This document shows positions 9,380 through 20,578 of a DNA stretch of 64,000 nucleotides, one piece after another. The translations under genes were made by a program, and so were the position numbers. This DNA comes from an uncultured Clostridia bacterium. Lineage in GTDB: Bacteria; Bacillota; Clostridia; Oscillospirales; Acutalibacteraceae. The DNA lies in the NCBI GenBank assembly GCA_947169745.1, contig CAMVQZ010000001.1, positions 1-64,000 of the forward strand. Direction: 5' to 3'. Within the stretch, counting starts at the first letter, position 1. Each line of letters starts with the position of its first letter. The notes under the pieces are model-generated. The model made no database searches. It saw nothing but the letters and a program-made list of their open reading frames with translations, and was not told the DNA's origin.

Positions 9380-11293
9380 TTGGAGAACAAGAAAACGATC
9401 AGGAATCTCGTGATATATCTTGGTATCCCGATTCTTCTGATAATAATTATCTCGGTATTTTTTTCAATGCAGCCTAAGGAAGACAAGGCAACCTCCGAGA
9501 TTATTTATCTTTTCAAGGATAACAAGGTCAAGGAATATACTCTCGACTTTGGTTCCGGCGGACTGGAGATCATAAAGACCAACGACGAAAAAATAAACAC
9601 CACAGTTGCGAGCGTATCTATTTTTCTCGAGCAGATCGATCCCTATGTACAGGAATATAACAAGAAAAATGATGAACCCATGACCTTTACCTGGAAGCAG
9701 GCAACTGATAATTCCTTCTGGTTCAATCTGCTTCCGGAGATCATACTGATAGTTATTTTTGTTGTGGTCTGGCTCTATTTTATGAGAAGACTATCCAGTG
9801 GAATGGGAGACGCAGGAAAATCCATGTCCTTCGGAAAGGCAAAGATAAAGAGTGTGACCGATGAAAAAAGGAAAACCACCTTTGCAGATGTTGCCGGAGC
9901 TGATGAGGAAAAGGAAGAGCTTCAGGAGATTGTTGAGTTTCTCAAGGATCCAAAGAAATATAACGAGCTGGGAGCAAGGATACCCAAAGGCGTATTGCTT
10001 GTAGGACCTCCCGGTACAGGTAAGACCCTTCTTGCAAGAGCTGTTGCAGGCGAGGCAGGGGTGCAGTTCTTCTCTATTTCCGGTTCTGACTTTGTAGAGA
10101 TGTTTGTCGGTGTAGGTGCTTCAAGAGTAAGGGATCTTTTTGATCAGGCAAAGAAGAATTCACCCTGTATCATTTTCATCGACGAGATTGATGCAGTAGG
10201 CAGACAAAGAGGAGCAGGCCTCGGTGGAGGCCATGACGAAAGAGAGCAGACTCTTAATCAGCTTCTTGTTGAAATGGACGGCTTCGGTGCCAACGAAGGA
10301 GTTATCATGATAGCTGCTACCAACCGTCCTGACATTCTTGATCCTGCCCTTATGCGTCCCGGAAGATTTGACAGACAGGTCATTGTAGGAAGACCGGATA
10401 TAAAGGGAAGAGAGGAGATCCTGAAGGTACACGCAAAGGGTAAGCCTCTTGCCCCTGATGTCAATCTGAGGACTATTGCCAAATCCACAGCCGGCTTTAC
10501 AGGAGCCGATCTTGAAAACCTTCTCAATGAGGCTGCTCTTCTTGCAGCAAGGAAGGACAGAAAAGCCATTACTATGGAAGAGGTGGAGGAAGCAACTATC
10601 AAGGTTGTTGTAGGCACCGAGAAAAAATCACGGGTTATGTCAGATAAGGAAAAGAAGCTTACCGCTTATCACGAGGCTGGTCACGCTGTTGCAACCTATT
10701 TCTGCCCGACTCAGGATCCGGTTCACCAGATATCCATTATCCCCAGAGGTATGGCAGGCGGCTTTACGATGTCTCTTCCTTCAGAGGACAGAAGCTATCG
10801 TTCCCGCAATGAAATGCTGGAGGAAATTGTTGTTCTCCTGGGCGGACGAGTTGCCGAGGCAGTGATTCTCGGAGACATCTCTACCGGAGCTTCAAATGAT
10901 ATAGAAAGAGCTACAAATCTTGTTTTTTCAATGATAACCAAATACGGTATGAGCGAAAAGCTTGGTCCCATCACCTATGGTTCCAGCGACGGCGAGGTAT
11001 TCCTTGGCAAGGAGTTTGGTCATAATAAGACTTATTCTGAGGAAACTGCTGCAAAGATAGACCAGGAGGTAAAGGAATATATCGGAGACGGCTATAAAAA
11101 GACAGAGAAGATACTCAGGGATCATACTTCAGAGCTTCATGTTGTTGCAAAGTTCCTTTTCGAGCACGAAAAGATGTCAGGCGAACAGTTTGTCTGTGCA
11201 ATGGAGGGTAAGGAAATACCTGTTGACAGTGACGATGAAGAAGAGCTGGAAGAGGTTACCAGAGTTGTATCCGAGGATAAAACCGAAGAATAA
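9380..11293 (+). CDS. ftsH: ATP-dependent zinc metalloprotease FtsH
   Basis: [22 protein letters not shown] region, HEAGH zinc motif. Confidence 0.97.
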   Translation: MENKKTIRNLVIYLGIPILLIIIISVFFSMQPKEDKATSEIIYLFKDNKVKEYTLDFGSGGLEIIKTNDEKINTTVASVSIFLEQIDPYVQEYNKKNDEPMTFTWKQATDNSFWFNLLPEIILIVIFVVVWLYFMRRLSSGMGDAGKSMSFGKAKIKSVTDEKRKTTFADVAGADEEKEELQEIVEFLKDPKKYNELGARIPKGVLLVGPPGTGKTLLARAVAGEAGVQFFSISGSDFVEMFVGVGASRVRDLFDQAKKNSPCIIFIDEIDAVGRQRGAGLGGGHDEREQTLNQLLVEMDGFGANEGVIMIAATNRPDILDPALMRPGRFDRQVIVGRPDIKGREEILKVHAKGKPLAPDVNLRTIAKSTAGFTGADLENLLNEAALLAARKDRKAITMEEVEEATIKVVVGTEKKSRVMSDKEKKLTAYHEAGHAVATYFCPTQDPVHQISIIPRGMAGGFTMSLPSEDRSYRSRNEMLEEIVVLLGGRVAEAVILGDISTGASNDIERATNLVFSMITKYGMSEKLGPITYGSSDGEVFLGKEFGHNKTYSEETAAKIDQEVKEYIGDGYKKTEKILRDHTSELHVVAKFLFEHEKMSGEQFVCAMEGKEIPVDSDDEEELEEVTRVVSEDKTEE

Positions 11294-11300
11294 AAGCTTA

Positions 11301-11332
11301 AAGGAGTGCTTAGATGCACTCCTTGTGTTTTA
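11301..11332 (+). terminator. Probable terminator after ftsH
   Basis: AAGGAGTGC-ttagat-GCACTCCTT followed by a T-rich tail. Confidence 0.5.
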
Positions 11333-11362
11333 AGTAATTGGAGTTCTTCATAGGAGGAAAAA

Positions 11363-14182
11363 ATGGCATTTAAGAAAATAATCGTAAAGGGAGCAAGGGA
11401 GCATAACCTTAAAAACATCAATGTCGAGATACCCCGGGATGAGCTTGTAGTTTTCACAGGACTATCCGGTTCGGGAAAATCGTCTCTCGCCTTTGATACT
11501 TTGTATGCCGAGGGACAGAGAAGATATGTTGAATCACTCTCTTCATATGCAAGGATGTTTCTGGGACAGATGGATAAGCCGGATGTAGACAGTATTGACG
11601 GTCTTTCTCCTTCAATATCCATAGATCAGAAAACAACATCCAAAAACCCCCGTTCAACTGTAGGAACTGTTACCGAGATATATGACTATCTCAGGCTAAT
11701 GTATGCCAGGATAGGGATACCACACTGTCCTGTCTGCGGCAGAGAGATAAAGCAGCAGACAGTAGACCAGATCGTTGATAAGGTGATGGAGCTTCCGGAA
11801 AAGACCCGGATACAGATACTTGCCCCGGTGATCAGATCAAAGAAGGGACAGCATCAGAAGGAGTTGGAATCTGCATCCAAAAGCGGTTTTGTCAGAGTCA
11901 GGGTAGACGGTATCACATATGATCTTTCTGAGAATATTCCTATTGAAAAGAATAAAAAACACAACATAGATATTGTTGTGGACAGACTTGTAATCAAGCC
12001 TGAGATCAGAGCAAGGCTTTCGGATTCCATTGAAACAGCCTCAAAGCTTGCCGGAGGACTGACAATAGTTTCTGTCATCGGCGGGGAGGACACACTGTAT
12101 TCTCAGAATTATGCTTGCCCGGAGCACGGTGTCAGCATAGACGAGCTGAGCCCACGGATGTTTTCCTTCAATAACCCGTTTGGTGCCTGCAAAAAATGCA
12201 CGGGTCTGGGTGTTTTTATGAAGATCGATGTTTCAAGGATAATACCGGATGGTACCCGTTCTATACGCCAGGGAGCAATAAAAGGCAGCGGATGGGCAAT
12301 GGAAGGCAGTTCCATCGCCTCAATGTATTTTGAAGCCCTTTCCGAGAAATACGGTTTTTCTCTTGATGCGCCTGTGAATTCCCTTCCGGAAGATGTTATA
12401 GATGTGATTCTCTACGGTACAAAGGGTGAAAAGATAACTGTTCACAGAAAAAGCGAATATGGCAGCGGCACCTACAAGACAGAATTTGAGGGGATAATCA
12501 ATAACCTTGAAAGAAGATTCAGAGAGACCCAGAGCTCATGGGTCAAATCCGAAATAGAAAGTTATATGTCGGCAGTTCCTTGCGATGCCTGTAAAGGCAA
12601 AAGACTTTCTCCGGAAAGTCTTGCTGTGACCGTGGGGGGGCTTAATATAAGCGAGTTCTGCGATATGTCTGTTGGTGAAGCAATAAGGTTTGTAGATAAT
12701 GCCAGCTTTTCAGAAAGAGACAGGATGATTGCAGGATCGTTAACAAAAGAGATAGACAGCAGACTTAGTTTTCTTAACAGCGTCGGACTTTCATACCTGA
12801 CTCTTTCCCGGTCTGCAGGTACTCTTTCCGGCGGAGAGAGCCAGCGTATAAGGCTTGCTACCCAGATAGGTTCTTCTTTATCCGGGGTACTGTATATTCT
12901 TGACGAGCCAAGCATAGGCCTTCACCAGCGGGATAACGATAAGCTTATTGCAACCCTTAAAAATCTGAGGGATCTGGGAAATACAGTAATTGTTGTGGAG
13001 CATGACGAAGATACAATGTACGCCGCAGATCATATCATAGATATTGGTCCCGGTGCCGGAGTTCACGGTGGAGAGCTGGTATGTGCCGGTACAGTCGAAG
13101 AAATAAAGGCTTGTGAAAAAAGCATAACGGGACAGTATCTCAGCGGAAGGAAGTCCATTTCTGTTCCGGAAGCAAGAAGAAAGGGAACGGGAGCTAAGCT
13201 GAGTGTAAAGGGAGCTTACTGTCATAACCTGAAGAATATAGATGTAGATTTTCCTCTGGGGAAATTTATCTGTGTAACCGGAGTTTCCGGTTCGGGGAAG
13301 TCATCCCTTGTAAATGAGATACTTTATAAGCAGCTTGCTTCTGATCTGAATGGTGCAAGATCTGTTCCTGTATGCTGCAAAAAAGTAACTGGTACTGATA
13401 TGCTTGATAAAGTAATAGATATCAATCAGTCTCCGATCGGACGTACTCCCCGATCAAATCCGGCAACATATACAGGGGTATTTACAGATATCCGTGAGCT
13501 ATTTGCATCGACCAATGAAGCAAAAATGAGAGGCTACAAATCAAGCCGTTTTTCCTTTAATGTCAAGGGAGGCAGATGTGAGGCTTGTCAGGGAGACGGT
13601 ATCCTGAAAATAGAGATGCATTTTCTGCCCGATGTATATGTTCCCTGCGAGGTGTGCGGAGGAAAGCGCTACAGCCGCGAGACTCTTGAGGTCAGGTATA
13701 AGGGAAAGTCAATATATGATGTTCTCGAAATGACTGTTGAGGAAGGCTGCGAATTCTTTGAAAACCAGCCGAGAATATTCAATAAGCTCCGGACGCTGAA
13801 GGATGTGGGACTTGGTTATATAAAGATCGGACAGCCTTCCACAACTCTTTCAGGAGGAGAGGCACAGAGGATAAAGCTTGCTTCAGAGCTGTCAAAGCGC
13901 TCCACAGGCAAGACCGTATATATTCTTGACGAGCCTACTACCGGTCTGCATATTGCTGATGTTCACAGGCTTATCGAAGTGCTCCACAAATTTGTTGACG
14001 GAGGAAATACAGTCATTGTAATAGAGCATAATCTTGATATGATTAAGACAGCGGATCATATTATTGATCTGGGACCTGAAGGAGGCGACGGGGGAGGATG
14101 CGTCATTGCCAGTGGAACCCCGGAAGAGATCGCAGAGATCCCTGATTCTTATACAGGACAATATCTCAGGAAATATCTTTGA
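11363..14182 (+). CDS. uvrA: Excinuclease ABC subunit A
   Basis: [35 protein letters not shown]; CxxC zinc motifs; second ABC domain [15 protein letters not shown]. Confidence 0.98.
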   Translation: MAFKKIIVKGAREHNLKNINVEIPRDELVVFTGLSGSGKSSLAFDTLYAEGQRRYVESLSSYARMFLGQMDKPDVDSIDGLSPSISIDQKTTSKNPRSTVGTVTEIYDYLRLMYARIGIPHCPVCGREIKQQTVDQIVDKVMELPEKTRIQILAPVIRSKKGQHQKELESASKSGFVRVRVDGITYDLSENIPIEKNKKHNIDIVVDRLVIKPEIRARLSDSIETASKLAGGLTIVSVIGGEDTLYSQNYACPEHGVSIDELSPRMFSFNNPFGACKKCTGLGVFMKIDVSRIIPDGTRSIRQGAIKGSGWAMEGSSIASMYFEALSEKYGFSLDAPVNSLPEDVIDVILYGTKGEKITVHRKSEYGSGTYKTEFEGIINNLERRFRETQSSWVKSEIESYMSAVPCDACKGKRLSPESLAVTVGGLNISEFCDMSVGEAIRFVDNASFSERDRMIAGSLTKEIDSRLSFLNSVGLSYLTLSRSAGTLSGGESQRIRLATQIGSSLSGVLYILDEPSIGLHQRDNDKLIATLKNLRDLGNTVIVVEHDEDTMYAADHIIDIGPGAGVHGGELVCAGTVEEIKACEKSITGQYLSGRKSISVPEARRKGTGAKLSVKGAYCHNLKNIDVDFPLGKFICVTGVSGSGKSSLVNEILYKQLASDLNGARSVPVCCKKVTGTDMLDKVIDINQSPIGRTPRSNPATYTGVFTDIRELFASTNEAKMRGYKSSRFSFNVKGGRCEACQGDGILKIEMHFLPDVYVPCEVCGGKRYSRETLEVRYKGKSIYDVLEMTVEEGCEFFENQPRIFNKLRTLKDVGLGYIKIGQPSTTLSGGEAQRIKLASELSKRSTGKTVYILDEPTTGLHIADVHRLIEVLHKFVDGGNTVIVIEHNLDMIKTADHIIDLGPEGGDGGGCVIASGTPEEIAEIPDSYTGQYLRKYL

Positions 14183-14218
14183 TTTTATTCAGAGGGTGAA
14201 ATTTTGTGAGGTGATTTG

Positions 14219-15085
14219 ATGTTCGGATATCTTCGTCCCTTCAAGGATGAAATGAAGATCAGGGAATATGACCTTTATAAAAGCGTTTACTGCGGACTAT
14301 GTCGTTCAATGAAAAAGGATTACGGACTGAGATCAAGTCTGACGCTGAATTATGACTGCACAGTTCTTGCGATGCTTTATATGTCCCTTAATAATGATTC
14401 TTACTGTAAAGAAAAAGGGAGATGTACAGTAAATCCGCTGAAAAAATGCAGTATCTGCAGATCTGATTCAGAGGCATTTGCATTTGCCGGTGCGGTAAGC
14501 ATAATAATGACCTATTATAAGCTTTTGGATACTATCAGAGACAGTGGTATATTAAAAAAGGCCGGCGCATTTTTTCTCAGATTGTTTTTCCGGCGAAGTT
14601 ATAAGCGAGCCCGGAAGTCCTATCCTCTTATAGATCAGTATACAAGCGAAATGATGGCTTCTCAGTCGGAGGCCGAGGAGGGAAATGCAGGTATAGATAA
14701 AGCTGCAGATCCCACAGCCGGTCTTATATCCCGTATATGTCGGATGATCTGTCCTGCCGGTGCTTTTTCTGCTCCGGCAGAAAGCTTCGGATATTATGTG
14801 GGAAGATGGATATATCTTATGGATGCCTGTGATGATCTGGAAAAGGATATCAAAAAGAATAGTTTCAACCCTTTTTCCTCAGTATATGAGGGAGATATTG
14901 TAAAGACGATGGCATACTGCAATGAGGTCCTGAATATGACAGCTGCCCAGATCGTAATGTCATATGAGCTTTTTCCGGTTGGTCAATTCCGGGAAATACT
15001 TGACAATATCGTATATTATGGTTTATCATTTCAACAAAAGAAATATACTGAGGACAGATATGCAGATCGGGAGGCAGTTAAGTAA
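14219..15085 (+). CDS. DUF5685-family protein
   Basis: MFGYLRPFKDEMKIREYDLYKSVYCGLCRSMKKDYG matches the family N-terminus as I recall it; Cys motifs CGLC and C-x(5-6)-C-x(6)-C-x2-C; DACDDLEKD. Confidence 0.7.
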   Translation: MFGYLRPFKDEMKIREYDLYKSVYCGLCRSMKKDYGLRSSLTLNYDCTVLAMLYMSLNNDSYCKEKGRCTVNPLKKCSICRSDSEAFAFAGAVSIIMTYYKLLDTIRDSGILKKAGAFFLRLFFRRSYKRARKSYPLIDQYTSEMMASQSEAEEGNAGIDKAADPTAGLISRICRMICPAGAFSAPAESFGYYVGRWIYLMDACDDLEKDIKKNSFNPFSSVYEGDIVKTMAYCNEVLNMTAAQIVMSYELFPVGQFREILDNIVYYGLSFQQKKYTEDRYADREAVK

Positions 15086-15235
15086 AAAATCTGTTTGACA
15101 GGGACGGAGTTTATCTGACAGGTCAAATCTGCAGTTTAAGGGTATATTAATACGATCCTGCAAATAAAATTATAAGGAATAAGAAATAAAAAGGATATGC
15201 TGTATTTTCTTATTGATCTTTCACGGAGGTAAATA

Positions 15236-15850
15236 ATGAACGATCCATACAGAGTATTGAATATTTCAAGAAATGCAACAGATGATGAAATAAAAAAAGC
15301 ATACAGGGAACAGGCAAAAAAATATCATCCGGACAGATATCAGAACAGTCCTCTTGCTGATGCAGCGTCTGAGAAAATGAAGGAAATAAATCAGGCTTAT
15401 GACCAGATAATGAGTGAAAGAAAAAGTGGGGGCGGAGCGTCTGATGCGTATAATACGGATTACTACACATCAGATACATATGAAGGTTACAATGAATTCT
15501 ATTCAGCGATAAGAAGGCTTATCAATTCAAATCAGTATGAGGAAGCTGAGCAAAGGCTGAATACTGTTCTGCCGAATGAGAGGAATGCGGAGTGGTATTA
15601 TCTGAAGGCGGTTCTTTTTTATCGAAGGGGATGGCTGGAGGATGCTTACAATTATTCCGGGACAGCCTGCAAGTTGGATCCCAGGAATGTTGAATATAAA
15701 TCATTTCACGAAAGAGTTACAACCCAGAGAAGCGGTGCAGCAGGAGGTTATCAGCCATCCTCATCATCCGGATGTTGTGACAGTTTCTGTGATTCCCTTG
15801 CGTGCCTGTTGTGCTGTGACTGCCTCGGAGATCTTATATGCAACCAATGA
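15236..15850 (+). CDS. J-domain protein with TPR-like middle and Cys-rich C-terminus
   Basis: MNDPYRVLNISRNATDDEIKKAYREQAKKYHPDRYQ (HPD motif); tail GCCDSFCDSLACLLCCDCLGDLICNQ. Confidence 0.88.
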   Translation: MNDPYRVLNISRNATDDEIKKAYREQAKKYHPDRYQNSPLADAASEKMKEINQAYDQIMSERKSGGGASDAYNTDYYTSDTYEGYNEFYSAIRRLINSNQYEEAEQRLNTVLPNERNAEWYYLKAVLFYRRGWLEDAYNYSGTACKLDPRNVEYKSFHERVTTQRSGAAGGYQPSSSSGCCDSFCDSLACLLCCDCLGDLICNQ

Positions 15851-16386
15851 AAATGAGTATTTCATCAAAAACAGCTGTGGGAGGGCTTACTGCAGCCCTT
15901 GCATGTGCTGTTATGTTTTGCATAAATCTGATCCCGACAGTACAGTATACCCTGCCTGCCATTGCCGGAGGAATAATATACTGCTCGTCCTTTGTTTTGG
16001 GGAAAAGATGGGCATTTTACTCTTATATAGTCTGCGGTGTGATATCGTTTTTCATTTGCTCTGAGAAAGCATCATTTATTTCCTATGTTCTCATCTTCGG
16101 ATACTATCCTTTACTAAGCCCGGAGATAGGGAAAATACGTTCACTGCCTTTTCGTCTGATACTAAAGCTGATGTATATAAATGCAGTAGCTGCGGCATAT
16201 TATTATATTGCGCTGCTGGTATTCAATATAAAGGTGAATATGACAATATTCGGAGCAGAGTTATCTGTTGTTTTTCTGATACTCGTTAATATTGCTTTTT
16301 TTGTATATGACAGATTTATTCTGATTTTTACAAGACGATATAGGTTATTTATTGAGAAAATGATACATTCTGTATTTAAACGGTGA
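15838..16386 (+). CDS. Polytopic membrane protein, possibly ECF-transporter S-component-like
   Basis: Several hydrophobic helices; overlaps the J-domain gene by 13 nt, implying co-translation. Confidence 0.6.
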   Translation: MQPMKMSISSKTAVGGLTAALACAVMFCINLIPTVQYTLPAIAGGIIYCSSFVLGKRWAFYSYIVCGVISFFICSEKASFISYVLIFGYYPLLSPEIGKIRSLPFRLILKLMYINAVAAAYYYIALLVFNIKVNMTIFGAELSVVFLILVNIAFFVYDRFILIFTRRYRLFIEKMIHSVFKR

Positions 16387-16435
16387 ATTATTACAATTTG
16401 TTAAAAAACTATACAAATTATTTAAAAAAAAGGGG

Positions 16436-16467
16436 GAAGATGTCAGAATTGATATCTTCTTTTTTTA
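16436..16467 (+). terminator. Rho-independent terminator
   Basis: GAAGATGTC-agaatt-GATATCTTC then TTTTTTT. Confidence 0.65.
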
Positions 16468-16575
16468 TTGGTTTCACGATAATTCTTTGTAAAATCTGCT
16501 GTGAAAATAATTATGAGATTTAGTATATACATACAATTTACATATTTTTCATCCATTATTTATTGAAAATGATGG

Positions 16576-16604
16576 TTGCAAATCAGTTAAAAATAAGGTA
16601 TAAT
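16576..16604 (+). promoter_or_regulatory. Putative sigma-A promoter
   Basis: TTGCAA-N17-TATAAT. Confidence 0.5.
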
Positions 16605-16688
16605 CGTAACAATAACCATAATCAAACTGTGCGTTTCAAGTTACAATCTTGTAATTTTTTGTAAATATATAGAAAGGTCGTGTAACCG

Positions 16689-19367
16689 TTGTTCTCAAAA
16701 GCTAAACATGCAAGAAAAAACAATGTTACTGAAATATCAGGAAAAACCCACAAGCTCCGCAGGGTCTTTGCTGTAGTTTGTGCTGCTGCGGTGATAGGGA
16801 CATCGATACCCCTCGTTTCAATCTCTGCCGGTGCTCAGACAGCTATTTATGCTTCAACGACTGCGTACCTCAACCTCAGAAAGGGTGCAGGGGAAAACAA
16901 TGCCGTTGTAAAAGTTCTTGAAAAGAATGCGAAGGTAACTGTTCTTGAGAGATCAAATAAGGATTGGCTCAAGGTCAGGACATCTGATGGTACAGTTGGT
17001 TTCTGCAGCTCCGAATATCTTGATATCGTTACAGATGCCAAGGCTACTGACTATCTGAATGTGAGAAAGGGAGCAGGTACGGACAACGGTGTCATCAAAA
17101 CAGTTGCGCCCGGAACCAAGCTTGATATAATCCGGTTCTACGGTAATTCATGGGCTCAGGTAAAGCTTCCTGACGGTACCAAGGGTTATGTGTGCACTGA
17201 CTATGTTTCGTACATAAGCTCTAATGTCACAACTACTACTGTAAAGACTGACTCTGCAAAGGGCGAAGGCGCTGCATTCACAAATTCAGATCTCAAAAAG
17301 AAGGAAGAGTCGCAGAAGACCGATTCAAAGGTCAGTCTTACAAGCACAGAAAAATGGCTCAGCATCGGAAAGTCCTGTACTATTACAGCAGTTAATTCTT
17401 CAGGTGCAGAAGTTGTCTGGTCCAGCGAAAATGACAGCATAGCAACAGTTACTTCAAAGGGTGTTGTAACAGCTGTAAAGACAGGAACTGTCAGAATAGT
17501 TGCCAAGGACTCCAAGTCTGATAATAAAGCATACTGCACTATTAATGTAACCGGGGCAGTTATTGATTCTGTCAGACTCCAGGCTTCCTCCACACAGCTC
17601 AAGCCCGGCGGTACATACACATTGAAGCCCACAGTTGTTCCTTCAAATGCTACCGTGAAATACAAGACATCAAATTCAGCAGTTGCAACTGTCAGCGCCA
17701 AGGGCGAGATCAAGGCAGTAGGCGGCGGAACAGCTGATATCACAGCTTACGATCCTGCCGGTACAGCTTCTGCTGTAATCAAGGTAACTGTTAAGGTTAA
17801 TGCGAAGATATCAATTTCTTCCTCATCCATGACAATAAAAAGAGGCACAAGCGGCAAGCTTACTGCCAAAATTTCTGACAATTCAGCTGTAAAGTGGACA
17901 TCCTCCAATACAAATGTAGCAGCTGTAAACGGCGGTGTAGTCAGCGGTCTCAATTCAGGAACAGCAGTTATAACTGCAAGCGATTCCACCGGTAATGTCA
18001 AGGCTACCTGCAAGGTCACAGTAAACGGAGTATCCTCCAGCGGAGTTTCACTTTCCCGTTATTCAGCAAGCACTACAGCCGGAAAGACCATATATATCAA
18101 GGGCTACGGCGCAAACAATAAGTCATGGGGAACAAGCGATTCCAGTATTGCAACAGTCTGGGAGGGCTTTATCCTCACTAAGAAAGCAGGAAAGGTAGCT
18201 ATAACCTATACAAATTCCAGCGGCAACAAAGCTATATGTGTTGTCACAGTTTATGAGTCAGCTCCTATCAAGTATACATATTCTTCGCCTAACTCTGCAG
18301 TTCTTAATCAGAATGTCACACTGACAGCTATTACTGACAAGACAAGAACGAATGTTCGTTTTGAAGTAGATGAAAACGGCAAGACTGTAACTGTAAACGC
18401 TGATAAGAAAGTTGCAGACGGTAATACTTACGTATGGACCGGAACATACAAGGCAACCAAGGCTGGCACCTTCAATTACAGAGCCTGTGGCTATAAAAAC
18501 GGCAAATGGGTAACCTGTAACGACGGTAAGGCTGATATATATGTAACTACCAAGACTGATCATAAGACAACCTCACTTGATAAGCTTCGTGCAAGCGATG
18601 CTCTTATCAGGTTTATAGGTGAAAAAGAAGGATTTGTTTCAAAAATAACCTATGATACACTTGCAAACAATGTTCCTACTCTTGCACATGGTTATGTTGT
18701 ATGGGAGGGAGATACCTTCTACAACGGACTGACAGCAAAAGAAGGATATGCACTTCTTGTATCAGCTATCAATAAAGAGGTATATGCATCCAGAGTAAAT
18801 GAAATGCTGACCGGTAACAATATCAGATTCAATCAGCAGCAGTTCGATGCTCTTGTAACCTTCTCATATAATCTGGGAACAGGCTGGACATATTCCTCTG
18901 ATCTCAAGGATATTCTTCTTAACTCCTACGGAACAGTTTCCTCCGGATCATCAATGACTGCTACAGTTAATTCCAGCGACGGACTGAATCTCAGATCCAG
19001 CTACACTACCAGCTCAAGCGTTCTTGAGGTTCTTGATAACGGGGAGAGGGTAACACTTCTCAGCACCCAGAAGTATAACAGCATCTGGTATAAGGTCAAG
19101 ACCTCCAGCGGAAAGATCGGTTTCTGCAGCAGCTCGTATCTGAATGTTTCCAGCGGCGGTTCCAAGACAGGAAGAGATCTCAACTATGTAAACAAGAATG
19201 CTCTTATCAGAGAACTTCTTGCATATCACCACGCAGGCGGAGTCTGCTACTATGGTCTGCTCTATAGAAGAGTTGACGAGCTTGAAATGTTCCTTTACGG
19301 AGACTATGTATCCGACGGACGTTCAAATAAGCACAATTTCCCCAGCCCGTCCTGTCTTTCATTCTGA
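16689..19367 (+). CDS. Secreted multidomain cell-wall protein: SH3b x2, Big2 Ig-like repeats, GH24 lysozyme-like domain, third SH3b
   Basis: Signal peptide; SH3b repeats (YLNLRKGAG, YLNVRKGAG, GLNLRSSYT); repeated WSSxNxxIATVxxxGxVTAV Big2 motifs; RFIGEKEGF...FNQQQFDALVTFSYNLGTGW GH24-like. TTG start. Confidence 0.85.
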   Translation: MFSKAKHARKNNVTEISGKTHKLRRVFAVVCAAAVIGTSIPLVSISAGAQTAIYASTTAYLNLRKGAGENNAVVKVLEKNAKVTVLERSNKDWLKVRTSDGTVGFCSSEYLDIVTDAKATDYLNVRKGAGTDNGVIKTVAPGTKLDIIRFYGNSWAQVKLPDGTKGYVCTDYVSYISSNVTTTTVKTDSAKGEGAAFTNSDLKKKEESQKTDSKVSLTSTEKWLSIGKSCTITAVNSSGAEVVWSSENDSIATVTSKGVVTAVKTGTVRIVAKDSKSDNKAYCTINVTGAVIDSVRLQASSTQLKPGGTYTLKPTVVPSNATVKYKTSNSAVATVSAKGEIKAVGGGTADITAYDPAGTASAVIKVTVKVNAKISISSSSMTIKRGTSGKLTAKISDNSAVKWTSSNTNVAAVNGGVVSGLNSGTAVITASDSTGNVKATCKVTVNGVSSSGVSLSRYSASTTAGKTIYIKGYGANNKSWGTSDSSIATVWEGFILTKKAGKVAITYTNSSGNKAICVVTVYESAPIKYTYSSPNSAVLNQNVTLTAITDKTRTNVRFEVDENGKTVTVNADKKVADGNTYVWTGTYKATKAGTFNYRACGYKNGKWVTCNDGKADIYVTTKTDHKTTSLDKLRASDALIRFIGEKEGFVSKITYDTLANNVPTLAHGYVVWEGDTFYNGLTAKEGYALLVSAINKEVYASRVNEMLTGNNIRFNQQQFDALVTFSYNLGTGWTYSSDLKDILLNSYGTVSSGSSMTATVNSSDGLNLRSSYTTSSSVLEVLDNGERVTLLSTQKYNSIWYKVKTSSGKIGFCSSSYLNVSSGGSKTGRDLNYVNKNALIRELLAYHHAGGVCYYGLLYRRVDELEMFLYGDYVSDGRSNKHNFPSPSCLSF

Positions 19368-19382
19368 TGTCAGAATAATATT

Positions 19383-19415
19383 CCGGAGCGATGATGATCG
19401 TCGCTCCGGTTTTTT
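19383..19415 (+). terminator. Rho-independent terminator
   Basis: CCGGAGCGA...TCGCTCCGG followed by TTTTTT. Confidence 0.85.
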
Positions 19416-19598
19416 GTACAGAAAAAAATTGCTGATACCTTGCATAAATAAAGAAAAAATAATTAATTATTTTTTCAGAACAGTTTTATTCGGCTGTTAT
19501 CTATGGTACAATTAGTATATACAATTTTCTGAGTTTTCCGGGAATTGTAAAATAAATATATCCGGAATCTTTTTCCGGATAATTAAGAGGTGCTTAAA

Positions 19599-20405
19599 AT
19601 GAACAAAAAGAAAGTCGGTTTTATAGGAGCCGGAAATATGGCAACAGCGATAGTCAATGGTATCATATCTGCAGAAGCCAAGTTACCTGAAGATATAAGG
19701 ATATTTGATCTTGACAGCTCAAAGGTTGATCTGATGACTGCGAAGGGTGTAGTTTCCTGTGAAAACGGTGCGAAGCTTGTAGAGGAATCGGATATAATCG
19801 TTCTTGCTGTAAAGCCTCAGAATTATGATGAAGTACTTTCCGGTATCGCCTGTGCAGCGACTGATGACAAGGTCTTTGTTACAATAGCCGCAGGTATCTC
19901 CATAGAGTATGTAAGAAAGGGTCTTGGCAGAAGTTGTCCAATGGTCAGAGTAATGCCGAATACACCTTTGCTTCTCGGAAAGGGCGCAACCGCTGTTTGC
20001 CGTTCTGAAAACATAAGTGATGAGGATTTTTCGGAAGTTTATGAAATGTTTGCACTTTCAGGTGACGTAGTTATTCTTCCAGAATCCCAGATGAATGAAA
20101 TAATTGCTGTCAACGGAAGCAGCCCTGCATATATTTACCTTTTTGCAAAGTCGATGGTAGATTATGCTGTTTCTGTAGGAATAGATGAAGCTACTGCTCT
20201 GAAGCTTGTATGTAAGACCTTTGAAGGATCTGCTGAAATGCTCAGATCCAGCGGTGATACTCCCGAAAAGCTTATCGAAAAAGTATGCTCCAAGGGCGGT
20301 ACGACAATAGAGGCAATGAATGTACTCAAAGAGAGAAATGTTCCAGAGGCTATTATAGATGCTATGAAGGCTTGTACAAAAAGGGCAGAGGAGCTTGGTA
20401 AATAA
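19599..20405 (+). CDS. proC: Pyrroline-5-carboxylate reductase
   Basis: GFIGAGNMATAIVNGI, VRVMPNTPLLLGKGATAV, GGTTIEAMNVL. ATG 19599 preferred over GTG 19590, which overlaps the RBS. Confidence 0.95.
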   Translation: MNKKKVGFIGAGNMATAIVNGIISAEAKLPEDIRIFDLDSSKVDLMTAKGVVSCENGAKLVEESDIIVLAVKPQNYDEVLSGIACAATDDKVFVTIAAGISIEYVRKGLGRSCPMVRVMPNTPLLLGKGATAVCRSENISDEDFSEVYEMFALSGDVVILPESQMNEIIAVNGSSPAYIYLFAKSMVDYAVSVGIDEATALKLVCKTFEGSAEMLRSSGDTPEKLIEKVCSKGGTTIEAMNVLKERNVPEAIIDAMKACTKRAEELGK

Positions 20406-20469
20406 TTAACAAATTATCTATTCCTGCAGTCTGATTTGATATTAAAAAGACAAATTGGCAGAATAATCC

Positions 20470-20498
20470 TTGACGAGTGATTGATTTTGTCGTATAAT
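20470..20498 (+). promoter_or_regulatory. Putative sigma-A promoter
   Basis: TTGACG-N17-TATAAT. Confidence 0.6.
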
Positions 20499-20578
20499 CT
20501 ATTCGTTGAGTTATGTTATATTTTTTCAGACGATGGTAACACCTGAAATGTCTGATATTAACAAGGAGGAAATTAGTT

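Noticed and set aside
15642-16064. 140-aa Cys-rich ORF overlapping the J-domain and membrane-protein genes
   Set aside because: Out-of-frame overlap with two better supported genes; its Cys content reflects the Cys codons of the real frame shifted.
17201-17743. 180-aa antisense ORF in the lysozyme/Big2 gene
   Set aside because: Shadow ORF caused by repetitive Thr/Ser/Val codons on the coding strand; no RBS.
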